The translations under genes were made by a program, and so were the position numbers. A DNA stretch of 64,000 nucleotides from Nocardioides lianchengensis (GTDB taxonomy: Bacteria > Actinomycetota > Actinomycetes > Propionibacteriales > Nocardioidaceae). The stretch is taken from positions 1 through 64,000 of the forward strand of contig NZ_FMZM01000012.1 of the NCBI RefSeq assembly GCF_900101465.1. Direction: 5' to 3'. Below the pieces are notes generated by a model. The model was given only the letters and a program-made list of their open reading frames with translations, did no database searches and was not told the DNA's origin. Shown here in pieces: positions 32,138-44,734 of the stretch; within the stretch, counting starts at the first letter, position 1, and every line of letters begins with the position of its first letter.

Positions 32138-32844
32138 TCGTAGGTCCCGTCGGGCGCGGCGGTGGGGGTGACGGCGGAGGCGGCGACGGCGGGCGGCGAC
32201 TCCTCGGTCGCCCCAGTGCCGGGGACGTGTGTCCCCTCGACCTCGACCCATTGGTCGCGCGACGGGCGCGGAGAGTCCTGGACCTGCACCCGGAAGGGGC
32301 GGGCGTCCGCGGCGCAGCAGCCGATCGCCATCCGGGTCACGAACCAGTCGTCGCTGCCGTCGCCGTAGCTGACGAAGCCGGTCAGCTCGACCGGTTGGCC
32401 GTGGAGCGACGAGCCGCCGTCCTGGGCCCGCCAGATGAACTCGTCGAGCGGCACCGGGACCACCTGCGCGGCGTCCAGGGCGGTCATCTCGTCGGGACGG
32501 CTCACGACGGCGCTCTCGCCACCCTGTCGCTCGGCGAGGAACGAACCGAGCTCGGGCGGGCTCACGACGAACGCGACGACCACCGGGAGCGCGAGGAACC
32601 AGGTCACGCGCGGTACGCCGTGCCCGCCATGGTCGTGCCCGTCGTGGTCGTGCCCCTCGTCGTCCTCCGGCTCGTGGGCCGCGAGCAGCGGACCCAGGGC
32701 CATGGCGAGGAGCAACACCCCGCAGACCACCAGCGGCCAGCGCATCCATCCGGTGACGTAGCGCAGGTGGTCGCCGCTGAGCGCCAGCTGGAGCAGCACG
32801 GTGCCGAGCAGCGCGAGCAGCAGGCCCTGGGTCCCCCGCCTCAC
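32134..32844 (-). CDS. TIGR03943/DUF1980 family protein (YcgQ-like) with His-rich loop
   Basis: A 236-residue protein with helices at the N-terminus, a histidine/aspartate-rich loop (EDDEGHDHDGHDHGGHG, about residues 55-71), another helix, and a C-terminal soluble domain with GFVSYGDGSDDWFVTRMAIGCCAADA, typical of the partner proteins of YraQ-type permeases. Start GTG 32844 overlaps the permease stop (GTGA). The His-rich loop suggests metal binding, and related pairs are Zur-regulated in some bacteria; no Zur box was seen here. Confidence 0.82.
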   Translation of the reverse strand: MRRGTQGLLLALLGTVLLQLALSGDHLRYVTGWMRWPLVVCGVLLLAMALGPLLAAHEPEDDEGHDHDGHDHGGHGVPRVTWFLALPVVVAFVVSPPELGSFLAERQGGESAVVSRPDEMTALDAAQVVPVPLDEFIWRAQDGGSSLHGQPVELTGFVSYGDGSDDWFVTRMAIGCCAADARPFRVQVQDSPRPSRDQWVEVEGTHVPGTGATEESPPAVAASAVTPTAAPDGTYE

Positions 32845-33836
32845 AGCAGCCACCAGCCGACGAGGGCGGCGCAGGCGACGGCCGTCGCCACCACCACCGG
32901 GACGAACTGACGGGCGAACGCCGAACCGAAGGCGCCGACCTCCATCGAGGCGAGCTTGACGTCCATCGCCGGGCCGACGACGAGGAAGGCGAGCTTGGCG
33001 GTGTCGGAGAACGCGGTGAAGCTGGCCGCGACGAAGGCGTCGGACTCCGAGCACAGCGCCACCACGAAGGCGAACAGCGCGAGCGTGAGGACCCCGACCA
33101 CGGCCTGGCCGGCGACGGTGTCGACGATCGAGCGCGGCACGAAGGTGTTGACGGCGGCGGCGATGCCCGCGCCGATCACCAGGAAGCCGGATGCGTGCAG
33201 GAAGTCGTGACGAGCGGTCGCGAGGAACCGCTGGCCGGTGCCCAGTCCCTCGCCGAGTCCCTGGCGCCGGATGGTCATCGGGAGCCGGCTACCGCGGGCC
33301 AGGCACCACCAACCGACCAGGACGGCGGTCAGCAGCGAGGCGACGAACCGCGCCACCACCATGCTCGGCTGCCCGGGGAACGCCACCGCGGTGGAGACCA
33401 GGACCGCGGGGTTCACCGCGGGCGCGGCGAGCAGGAAGGTGAGCGCGACGGCGGGCGCAACTCCGCGGCGCATCAGGCTTGCCGTGATCGGCACCGCCGC
33501 GCACTCGCAGCCGGGGAGTCCGATCCCCGCGACGCCGGCGACCGGGACGGCGAGGACCGAGCGCTGCGGGAGGACCCGGGCCAGCACTCGCTCCGAGAGC
33601 AGGATCGAGATGGCGGCCGAGAGCAGGACGCCGAGCACGAGGAACGGGGTCGACTGCACGACGATCGCCAGGAAGACGGTGCTCCACGTCGCCAGCTGAG
33701 GGCCGTCCAGGGCGGGCGCCAGCCAGGTGCCGGCGACGAAGAGGGCCACCAGGGCGCCCGCCACCAGCTCGACCTGGTGGTCGCGACCGGCTCGCCGCAT
33801 CCGGTCGCGCGGACGCGCAGCAGTCGTCGTGGCCAC
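32841..33836 (-). CDS. YraQ/DUF318 family permease
   Basis: Membrane permease of 331 residues with about eight helices. Family markers are GLPGCECAAVPITASLMRRG and FLLAAPAVNPAVLVSTAVAF near the middle and LCSESDAFVAASF later. The substrate of this family is not established; metal ions are often proposed. GTG 33836 has GGGAGGGG just upstream. It is the first gene of a three-gene operon with the DUF1980 partner and a secreted protein. Confidence 0.85.
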   Translation of the reverse strand: MATTTAARPRDRMRRAGRDHQVELVAGALVALFVAGTWLAPALDGPQLATWSTVFLAIVVQSTPFLVLGVLLSAAISILLSERVLARVLPQRSVLAVPVAGVAGIGLPGCECAAVPITASLMRRGVAPAVALTFLLAAPAVNPAVLVSTAVAFPGQPSMVVARFVASLLTAVLVGWWCLARGSRLPMTIRRQGLGEGLGTGQRFLATARHDFLHASGFLVIGAGIAAAVNTFVPRSIVDTVAGQAVVGVLTLALFAFVVALCSESDAFVAASFTAFSDTAKLAFLVVGPAMDVKLASMEVGAFGSAFARQFVPVVVATAVACAALVGWWLL

Positions 33837-33979
33837 GTGGCCCCTCCCTCTCACGGACAACGGGCGTCATCATCCCGTCCGCGGTCACCGCCTGTCCCGG
33901 TGGTCGTGCGCTTGAGACCAACCTCACCGGCGGGAACGACTCACCCCAGGTGGGGTCGACGCCACCACGTGCTGCAGGC

Positions 33980-35092
33980 CTACCGGCGCGGGCTGACCCG
34001 CGGTCGGTAGACCTCCAGGCCCAACCAGCCCGCCAGCTCCTCGATCTCGGCGTCGACCGCCTCTCGGACGGGTGCCGGGAACGGCTCGTCCTCGTGGACC
34101 GCGTCGACGCGGAGCACGCCCTGGTCACGCTCGGCCGTGGCGTCCAGCTTCCCGACGAGTCGGTCGCCGTACAGGATCGGGAGCGCCCAGTAGCCCCACC
34201 TCCGCTTGGCGGCCGGCTTGAACATCTCCAGCTGGTAGTCGAACTCGAACAGCTCGGTGGTGCGCCGCCGGTCGATGACCAGCCGGTCGAGCGGCGAGAG
34301 GAGGGCGCAGCGACCCGTGAACGCCCGGTCGAGGTACGACGGGTCGACCCGCCACTCCCCCTTCACGCCCTCGACCACGGCAGGCTCCCCCGCGGCGCCG
34401 ACGTCGTTCGGCTCGACCGGGTGCACCGGCGCCTTGGCCCGGGCGATGCCGAGCCCCGCGAGCCGCCGCCGGTCCCGCTCGGCGCGTGCGTCGTCGGCGG
34501 ACGGGACCGGCTCGTCGGGATAGATCCGCGAGGCGAGGTCCCAGAGCACGTCGCGCCCGTCCCGGCCGGCCCGGGCGACCTCGCCGCGCTCGACCATCAG
34601 CCCGACGAGCATCTTGACGTTCTTGTCGTTGTTCCAGCCGCTGGAGCGCCACGGCACCTCGCAGGTGTCGGGCAGGTCGCGCAGCGGGAGCGGCCCGTCC
34701 TGACGCAGCAGCTCGAGGACGTCGCGGCGACAGCCGTCGTTGGCCGCGACCCAGTCGCGCAGGCCCTCCTGCCAGTCCTCCAGCGTCCCGGTGCCGGGCC
34801 ACTGCGCCATCTCCGCCCGGAACAGCGCGAGGTCCGCGGCGGGGCGGGCCAGCCCATACAGGTCCAGCAGGGTCAGGTCCTCCAGCGCCTCCACCAGCTC
34901 GCCCGGTCGGTACGACGACCCGAGCCGGCTCCACAGCACCAGGTCGGCGCTCGGGACGACCGGCGCCGCCGGGTCGAGCTGGACGAAGGTCAGGTGGCGC
35001 ACGACGTCCACGAGGTCGGTCGGCCGGGGCAGGTCAAGCAGCTGCGCCCGTACGGCGACCCGGCGCGCGTCCGTCCGCGAGAGCCGGTGCAT
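33980..35092 (-). CDS. AlkZ-like DNA glycosylase (YcaQ/DUF1006 family)
   Basis: A 370-residue winged-helix protein of the HTH_42 family. Members AlkZ and YcaQ remove alkylated bases or unhook interstrand crosslinks. The catalytic-type motif Q-x-D is present at residues 38-40 (TFVQLDPAAPVV), which is the YcaQ-like rather than the AlkZ (QxQ) form. The C-terminal part has the RWGYWALPILYGDRLVGKLD pattern. The start ATG 35092 overlaps the antiporter stop by one base. Confidence 0.83.
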   Translation of the reverse strand: MHRLSRTDARRVAVRAQLLDLPRPTDLVDVVRHLTFVQLDPAAPVVPSADLVLWSRLGSSYRPGELVEALEDLTLLDLYGLARPAADLALFRAEMAQWPGTGTLEDWQEGLRDWVAANDGCRRDVLELLRQDGPLPLRDLPDTCEVPWRSSGWNNDKNVKMLVGLMVERGEVARAGRDGRDVLWDLASRIYPDEPVPSADDARAERDRRRLAGLGIARAKAPVHPVEPNDVGAAGEPAVVEGVKGEWRVDPSYLDRAFTGRCALLSPLDRLVIDRRRTTELFEFDYQLEMFKPAAKRRWGYWALPILYGDRLVGKLDATAERDQGVLRVDAVHEDEPFPAPVREAVDAEIEELAGWLGLEVYRPRVSPRR

Positions 35093-36776
35093 CAGCGCCG
35101 TCCCCGCAGCTCGATGCTGATCTGCTCGGCGTCGAGCACGGCCAGCGCGGACTCGAGGGCCTCGCTGGAGTAGAGCCCGTCCGAGCGGGCCCGGAGCAGC
35201 TCCTCGCGCATCGCGACCAGGACGGCGATGCGCAGCTCGCGGTGCTGGTCGAGGGCGTCGGGGGTCGCGTCCTGGGCGGCGACCGGCTGCGCGGCGGCCC
35301 AGCCCTGCATCCGCTCCAGCAGCGCGGCGTCGTACGGCGTGCCGTCGGGGCGGACCAGCGCCGGGTCGCGGAGCAGGCGGTCGCCGGCGGCGGCCAGCTC
35401 GCGGATCAGCTCGTCGCGGTCGTCGTCGGGCTCCGGGCCGGACACCAGCCCGAGCCGTCGTACGACGAGGGGCAGCGTGCCACCCTGCACCACGAGCGTC
35501 CCCGCGGCGACGACGAACGCCACCAGGACCAGCAGCGACCGCTCGGGGGTGTCGGCGGGCAGGGTCTGGGCGGCCGCGAGCGTGACGACGCCGCGCATCC
35601 CGGCCCACACCAGCACCGTGCCCTCGCGCCACCCGACCGGCGAGCCGGCCAGGTAGTCGATGTCGGCGAGCCCGCGCCGCAGCCGGGTCCGGAACATCTC
35701 CGTACGGCGCTCGGAGGCCTGGAGTCGGGGTGGTCGATGCGCCCCTGGATCTGGGCGATCCGCTCGCGCACGGCCTCCCCGCGCCCGGCTCGACGGCCCA
35801 GCGCCACCAGCAGGGGTACGACGTACGCCGCCCGGACGGCCACCACGATCGCGGCCGCGACCGCCCCGACCCACACCGCGGTCCCGAGCCCGCCACCCGA
35901 CTCGTCGAGGTCCTCGACGAGCCCGTAGAGCTCCAGGCCCATCAGCAGGAAGACGCCGCCCTCCAGGAGCAGCTCGACGGTGCGCCAGTTCTGCTCCTCG
36001 GCCCGACGGTGCGCGGGCTCCAGGTAGCGCGGCGCGGAGTGGCCGGTGTGCAGCCCCGCGGCGACGGCGGCGACCAGGCCGGAGCCGCCGAGGTGCTCGA
36101 CGGGCAGGTACGCCGCGAACGGGACCACGAACGAGATCGCCGTGTTGACCGCCGGGTCGGTGACCCGCGCCCGCACCAGCAGGTTGAGGCGGCCGACCAG
36201 CAGGCCGACCAGGACGGCGATCGCGACGGCGTACACGAAGTCGCCGACGACGCCCCACACGGACACCGAGACCGACGTGGCCGCGATGGCCGAGCGCAGC
36301 AGGACCAGCGCGGTCGCGTCGTTGAGCAGGCTCTCGCCCTCGAGCACGGTGACCACCCGGGACGGGGCGCCGAGCCGCTTGACGATCGAGGTCGCGACGG
36401 CGTCGGTCGGACTGATGATCGCGCCGAGCGCGATGCCGGTGGCCAGCTCGACGCCGGGGACGACGGCCGCGATGAACAGCCCGACCAGCAGCGAGCTGAT
36501 CACCACCAGCACGACTGACAGGGACCCGATGGTCCCGAAGTCGCGCCGGAAGTCCATCGCCGGCATCGACACCGACGCGGAGTACAGCAGCGGCGGCAGC
36601 ACCCCCATCAGGATCCACTCGGGGTCGATCTCGACCGGCGGCACGAACGGCAGCAGGCTGACGACCACGCCGGTGGCGACCAGCAGCAGGGGCGCGGCCA
36701 CCCCGAGGCGCGCGGCGACGGCGCTGACGCCGGCGATGGCCAGCACCGCCAGCAGTCCGATCACGGCGACGTCCAC
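35092..36776 (-). pseudogene. Na+/H+ antiporter (CPA1 family), frame broken near 35727-35730
   Basis: Two adjacent frames together make a complete CPA1 antiporter of about 561 residues. The first (GTG 36776, MDVAVIGLLAVLAIAG after initiation) holds the membrane domain with ISPTDAVATSIV and GESLLNDATALVLL. It loses sense after GRIDHP. The other frame continues RLQASERRTEMFRTRL, the last helices (GMRGVVTLAAAQTLP) and a cytosolic tail. One extra base in the run of four G (35727-35730, plus strand) joins them. This is either a sequence error or a recent inactivation. RBS GGGAG supports the start. Confidence 0.8.
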
Positions 36777-36794
36777 GGGAGCTCCCTTCGAGGC

Positions 36795-37787
36795 TCAGTA
36801 CTGGTGGAACCAGCGGCCCAGGTCGGTCTCGATGCCCGGGCAGGTGACGTTCTGGTCGCGCCCGGCCTCCACCCACTGGCCGAGCACCGGCGCCCCACCC
36901 TGGATCGACCAGTCCGGGCCGCAACGGTCCAGCGCCTCCGCGCGCGACGTCTGGCCGGCGGCACGCCACTCGGGCAGGCCGAGCGCGAGGTCACCGACGA
37001 CGCCCTTCCACAACGCCGGCGTCGAGTAGACGCCGACCTCGTAGCCGGCGTCGGCATAGGCGCGTACGGCGCCCTCGACGACCGCGCCGTTGGCCTCGAG
37101 GTCGCTCCCCCAGTCGAAGTCCGGCACCGGCTCGACGTCGACCCACACGACGGGCGACCCGAGGCCCGCACGACGTATGGTCGCGACGTTGGCGATCGCC
37201 TGCTGGTAGCCCGCGTTGGCGAGCGCGCCGAGGTCGGTGCCGCCGTCGTACGGGCCGTCGGTGCCGTGCTCGGCGACCTGGGCGGCGTCCGGCAGGCTCG
37301 CCACGGCGTACGCCGCCGCCAGCAGGCCGCGCTCGCGCACCCAGGCGACCTGGTCGGCCAGGCACGGGTTCTCGGTGAAGCCGGGACCGTTGGTGAGGCC
37401 GAGGATCACGTACTCGGCCTCCGGGAGCGGCATCGGCGAGCCCTGGGTGGGGCGCTCGGGGATGCCCATGCCCTTCGGGCACTGCGGCCAGCTGGCGTCG
37501 GCGCCCAGCACCGGCTCCCCCGCCGCCCGCGCCGTCGGGGTCGCACTCGCGGACGGGAGCGCCGCGGCCTGCTGCTCGGCCAGCTCGGCGAGCGCCCGCA
37601 GCCGCGACGTCTGCTCGTCCTGGACCGGCTCGACGACCGAGGTCGGCCGAGCCGACGGCGGTACGACGGCCTCCGGGGCCGACGAGGACGACGACCCGTC
37701 GGACGCGCAGCCCGCGAGCAGCAGCGCAGCCACGGTCACGAGGACCTCAGCGCTCCGCGCACGCGGATGATGTCTCGACACGCTCAC
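36795..37787 (-). CDS. Lipoprotein with GH25-like TIM-barrel domain
   Basis: About 330 residues. The signal peptide ends in the lipobox LAGC (Cys27), followed by a Ser/Pro linker and a globular domain opening GADASWPQCPKGMG. The domain has D-x-E after a strand (VVWVDVEPVPDFDW), the layout of lysozyme-like GH25 proteins, and ends WSIQGG...GQWVEAG. Cell-wall hydrolysis is possible but unproven. Start choices are GTG 37787 or 37781; both lie in a dispersed repeat, so the N-terminus may be repeat-derived. Confidence 0.75.
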   Translation of the reverse strand: MSVSRHHPRARSAEVLVTVAALLLAGCASDGSSSSSAPEAVVPPSARPTSVVEPVQDEQTSRLRALAELAEQQAAALPSASATPTARAAGEPVLGADASWPQCPKGMGIPERPTQGSPMPLPEAEYVILGLTNGPGFTENPCLADQVAWVRERGLLAAAYAVASLPDAAQVAEHGTDGPYDGGTDLGALANAGYQQAIANVATIRRAGLGSPVVWVDVEPVPDFDWGSDLEANGAVVEGAVRAYADAGYEVGVYSTPALWKGVVGDLALGLPEWRAAGQTSRAEALDRCGPDWSIQGGAPVLGQWVEAGRDQNVTCPGIETDLGRWFHQY

Positions 37788-37823
37788 GCGACCTCGTGCC
37801 TCGGTCGCGTCGCTCGCTCGACC
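37772..37823. repeat. Dispersed GTCTCGA...CTCGACC repeat copy
   Basis: GTCTCGACACGCTCACGCG and CGGTCGCGTCGCTCGCTCG followed by ACC make a partial palindrome of the same repeat type as 12217-12594. It overlaps the start of the lipoprotein gene. Confidence 0.55.
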
Positions 37824-37870
37824 TGACCGAGCCCACGCGGGCCGTTCGTGCCTCACGGCCCGCTGCTCGA

Positions 37871-39874
<2,004 letters not shown>

Positions 39875-39896
39875 GAGGAGCTCCTTGGTGGAACGG

Positions 39897-39931
39897 AAAA
39901 GCGGACCCACCGATCGTATCGGTGGGTCCGC
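39897..39931 (-). terminator. Terminator-like hairpin between the F420-reductase-like gene and thrS
   Basis: Perfect 14-bp stem (GCGGACCCACCGAT and complement, 39901-39914 and 39918-39931) with a three-base loop, followed on the minus strand by TTTT then CCGTTCC. It ends only 22 bases upstream of the thrS start, so it may act as a leader attenuator as well as a terminator. Confidence 0.75.
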
Positions 39932-39948
39932 CCTCGTCTCGCCCCGGT

Positions 39949-40641
39949 TTAGGCGCGGGCGCCCTTCGCCTGCGCCAGCGCCTCGCGGAACGCCTCCGCC
40001 CCCGCGGGCTTGCCCGCCTTGGGCGGCCAGGTCCCGTCGGAGTCCTCGACGTACGGACCGCCGTACGCCGGCTGGTCGCGCTCGAAGCGCCAGCTGTCCG
40101 CGAGCGGGCCCGCGTCGTACGCGTCGAAGCCGATCTCGTCGACCAGGGTGGACACCGTCTGCTTGGCCCCGTCGTCGTCGCCGGCGATCAGGAGCACGCT
40201 GCGCTCGGCGTCGCCGGCCGGGCGGGCCAGGCTGGCGATGAAGTCGGAGTAGATGTTGTTGAACGCCTTGACGACCTTCGACTCGGGCAGGTGCGCCTGC
40301 AGGAGCTCGGAGGTCGTGGTCCGCTCCTCGTCCAGCTCGGCGATGCGACCGTCGCGCTCGAAGTAGTAGTTGTTGGTGTCGATCACGACCTTGCCGCGCA
40401 GCGGCTCGACCGGCACCTGCCGGTAGTTCTTCAGCGGGATCGTCACGACGACGATCTCACCGGCCTCCGCCGCCTCCGCCGCGGTGGCCGCCCGGGCCCG
40501 CGGGCCGAGCTCCCCCACCAGGTCCTGCAGGGTCTCCGGGCCCCGACTGTTGCTGAGCACGACGTCGTGCCCCGCCGTGGTCAGAGCGCGCGCGAGCGCG
40601 CCGCCGATGTTGCCGCTTCCGATCAGTCCGATGGTGGTCAT
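39949..40641 (-). CDS. NADPH-dependent F420 reductase family oxidoreductase
   Basis: A 230-residue Rossmann-fold protein. The NADP-binding motif is MTTIGLIGSGNIGGALARAL, followed by VVLSNSRGPE, where the arginine supports NADPH, and AFNNIYSDFIASL later. This is the coenzyme F420:NADP oxidoreductase family, but distant members use other substrates. No F420 biosynthesis genes are in the window. Confidence 0.8.
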   Translation of the reverse strand: MTTIGLIGSGNIGGALARALTTAGHDVVLSNSRGPETLQDLVGELGPRARAATAAEAAEAGEIVVVTIPLKNYRQVPVEPLRGKVVIDTNNYYFERDGRIAELDEERTTTSELLQAHLPESKVVKAFNNIYSDFIASLARPAGDAERSVLLIAGDDDGAKQTVSTLVDEIGFDAYDAGPLADSWRFERDQPAYGGPYVEDSDGTWPPKAGKPAGAEAFREALAQAKGARA

Positions 40642-40685
40642 GACCGGTCCAACCCGGAGACGGTCTCCGGTGTTCCCGGGTCGGG

Positions 40686-41372
40686 TCAGAGCCGCTGGAT
40701 GCGGACCCGGCCGACCCGGCCGAGCGGGGACGCGCAGGCGTCCTCCCAGGTGGCTACCACTCCCCCGCTGCAGGCGCGGTAGCCGTTCTCGTAGCCGCGC
40801 GGGCGGCCGCGGAAGCGCAGGTAGCAGTCGTCCTCGCAGGTGATCCCCCGGATGACGAAGCGGCCCTGCTTATCCGTGACGTCGATGTCGGCGGGGCTCA
40901 GACCCTGGGTGCCGCCGGCCACCCGCACACCGCGGACCGGCCGCTTCGTCCGTGCGTCGACCAGCACCCCGCGCAGGTACGCCGGGTTGGCCCGCACCTT
41001 GCCCAGCTTCGTGCTCGGCCCCCAGGTCTGGGCGAGCTCGCTGGTCGGCTGGACGTAGCGGGGCGAGCCGCCGACGTACCCGCCCTGGTGACTGCCCGCG
41101 GCGACCTGGACGTAGTACTCGTCCTGCGGCGCCGCGCCGGCGTCGAGAGAGAAGGAGCCGTCGGCGGACGTCGTACCGGTATCGACGACGGCGCCCGGCT
41201 CCCCCGCGACGACCCGGCGCAGCCGCACCGTCATCCCGGCCACGCCGCCGCCCCCGTCGGTGGAGACCAGGCGGCCGGTCAACGGGTCCGCCGCCCGGCC
41301 GGGTGGCGCGACGGCGAGCACGAGGCCGAGGGCGGTGAGGAGGGCGAGCACGGAGCCGAGGAAGCGACGCAT
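40686..41372 (-). CDS. Secreted protein with carboxypeptidase-regulatory-like repeats
   Basis: About 228 residues from ATG 41372 (MRRFLGSVLALLTALG, signal peptide to PGRAA). Two beta-sandwich repeats can be seen: GRLVSTDGGGGVAGMTVRLR...SADGSFSLDAG and GVLVDARTKRPVRGVRVAGG...DKQGRFVIRG. These are carboxypeptidase-regulatory-like folds used as extracellular spacers. An earlier in-frame start at 41387 is possible. Function unknown. Confidence 0.75.
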   Translation of the reverse strand: MRRFLGSVLALLTALGLVLAVAPPGRAADPLTGRLVSTDGGGGVAGMTVRLRRVVAGEPGAVVDTGTTSADGSFSLDAGAAPQDEYYVQVAAGSHQGGYVGGSPRYVQPTSELAQTWGPSTKLGKVRANPAYLRGVLVDARTKRPVRGVRVAGGTQGLSPADIDVTDKQGRFVIRGITCEDDCYLRFRGRPRGYENGYRACSGGVVATWEDACASPLGRVGRVRIQRL

Positions 41373-41390
41373 GGACCCATCGGACACGGC

Positions 41391-41427
41391 GAAGGGCCCG
41401 GGGCGACATGGTCACCCCGGGCCCTTC
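41391..41427. terminator. Hairpin between glnA and the secreted-protein gene
   Basis: Perfect 13-bp arms GAAGGGCCCGGGG and CCCCGGGCCCTTC with an 11-base loop, eleven bases after the glnA stop. No T run follows. Confidence 0.6.
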
Positions 41428-41437
41428 CCCATCAGCG

Positions 41438-43615
<2,178 letters not shown>

Positions 43616-43715
43616 GGGCAGTTCCCCTACGTTGCGAGCCACATCTTCTCCGCGGCTGGTGGAGCCGAGACGAAGCGGAACCTAGCGAGCCGATGAGACG
43701 TCGTGGGTCGCCCGT

Positions 43716-43731
43716 GTTTCGCGCGTGTTAA
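43716..43731 (-). promoter_or_regulatory. Possible GlnR site upstream of type III glutamine synthetase
   Basis: On the minus strand TTAAC-ACGCGC-GAAAC matches the a/b half-box pattern (gTnAC-n6-GaAAC) of actinobacterial GlnR. It is about 35 bases upstream of a TAGGTT -10 element, a usual activator distance. The second half-box is poor. Confidence 0.4.
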
Positions 43732-43894
43732 CTCCGGGCCGTGTGATGCAGGTCCCCCACCACAACGTCTGTGCTGACCGGGGTGCCGTCGCCGTGCGTT
43801 TCCACGTCGCCGACGTGGGTCACCATCCCGAGATGTTTCCCAAGAACGAGATCCCTCCGATGAGTTCGCCGAGCGAGCGTCGCGGGAGCGACGC

Positions 43895-44431
43895 ATGAGC
43901 CGGCCGGTCGCCGAGCAGTTCGCCGCGGCCGTCGCGCGAGCCGCGGACGGCACGCCCTACGAGGTGACCCCGACCGCGACGGGCTTCGACGTCGGCGTGA
44001 ACATCGTCGACGAGCAGTGGTACGGCGTCCTGAGCAAGTCCGGGCTGCGCAAGACGTTCGTCCACCACGTCGAGGTCCGCGACTCGGACCGGAGCTACTC
44101 CATCACCGACGAGTCACGAACCATCCGCTGGGTCGCGGGAGTCCCCCAGCTGACCGGGTCGGTCCAGATGCAGAAGGGCCGGATCATCGAGTTCGGTGCC
44201 GAGAAGGTGTGGGCGTTCGACGAGCACGGCAACTTCGGCGTTCAGGCCGACTATCGGTTCGGGTCACAGGAAGGCCGCGACCTGATCGAGGGTGTCGCGA
44301 AGCAGCTGGGCCTCGGCTCGCGTCGCGGGATGCACGAGAAGATCGGGATAGGCATGGCTCTGACCGTCGCGGTCGGCATCGTCGTCATGGGGGTCATCGG
44401 CGTCGCGCTGTGGTCGCTCGGCTATCGGTAG
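43895..44431 (+). CDS. Tail-anchored protein of unknown function
   Basis: A 178-residue protein with a soluble part (YEVTPTATGFDVGVNIVDEQW, a beta-rich domain) and a single C-terminal helix (IGIGMALTVAVGIVVMGVIG) near the end. GGGAG lies six bases before ATG 43895. No family recognised. It is the last chromosomal gene before the integrated element. Confidence 0.72.
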   Translation: MSRPVAEQFAAAVARAADGTPYEVTPTATGFDVGVNIVDEQWYGVLSKSGLRKTFVHHVEVRDSDRSYSITDESRTIRWVAGVPQLTGSVQMQKGRIIEFGAEKVWAFDEHGNFGVQADYRFGSQEGRDLIEGVAKQLGLGSRRGMHEKIGIGMALTVAVGIVVMGVIGVALWSLGYR

Positions 44432-44560
44432 CAGGTTCCTGCGGCACGTCAGCCACGGATGGCCAGCGGAGGGGAATGCCTTTGGCCTTTGAAAAGACGC
44501 CCTTAACGACCTAGTACGAGAAGGCCGAACCGCTTATCACTAGTCAGCGGATTATCGGTG

Positions 44561-44582
44561 GCGATACTGGGTTCGAACCAGT
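44561..44582. repeat. attL core repeat
   Basis: Twenty-two bases identical to 59307-59328: the T-arm and part of the acceptor stem of tRNA-Val. The next bases read GTGG-CG where the functional tRNA has GTGGGCG, one G fewer, so this copy would not make a proper acceptor stem. Confidence 0.88.
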
Positions 44583-44699
44583 ACGACGTGTCCCTGACGG
44601 AACTGCGTGCTCACCTGCAATAATGGGCTCTCACCTGCGAATATGCAGAACAGTAGCGGGTTGCATGGTGGTGCACAAGTAATCACAGATGTACCTTCA

Positions 44700-44719
44700 T
44701 TGGACACGTATTGGACACG
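44700..44719 (+). promoter_or_regulatory. Integrase arm-type site, left end
   Basis: TTGGACACGTATTGGACACG: two TTGGACAC units at an 11-base interval. The same arrangement with one difference is at 59222-59241 near the right core. This suggests arm-binding sites of the integrase. A second short direct repeat, CTCACCTGC (44610 and 44630), is nearby. Confidence 0.6.
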
Positions 44720-44734
44720 AACGGTGGAGACGCA

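Noticed and set aside
31463..32143. A 226-residue plus-strand frame
   Set aside because: Antisense to the secreted-protein gene and built partly from a dispersed repeat; no start signal.
44561..44582. A possible second tRNA-Val at the left end of the element
   Set aside because: Only the T-arm and part of the acceptor stem are present; it is the attachment-site copy.
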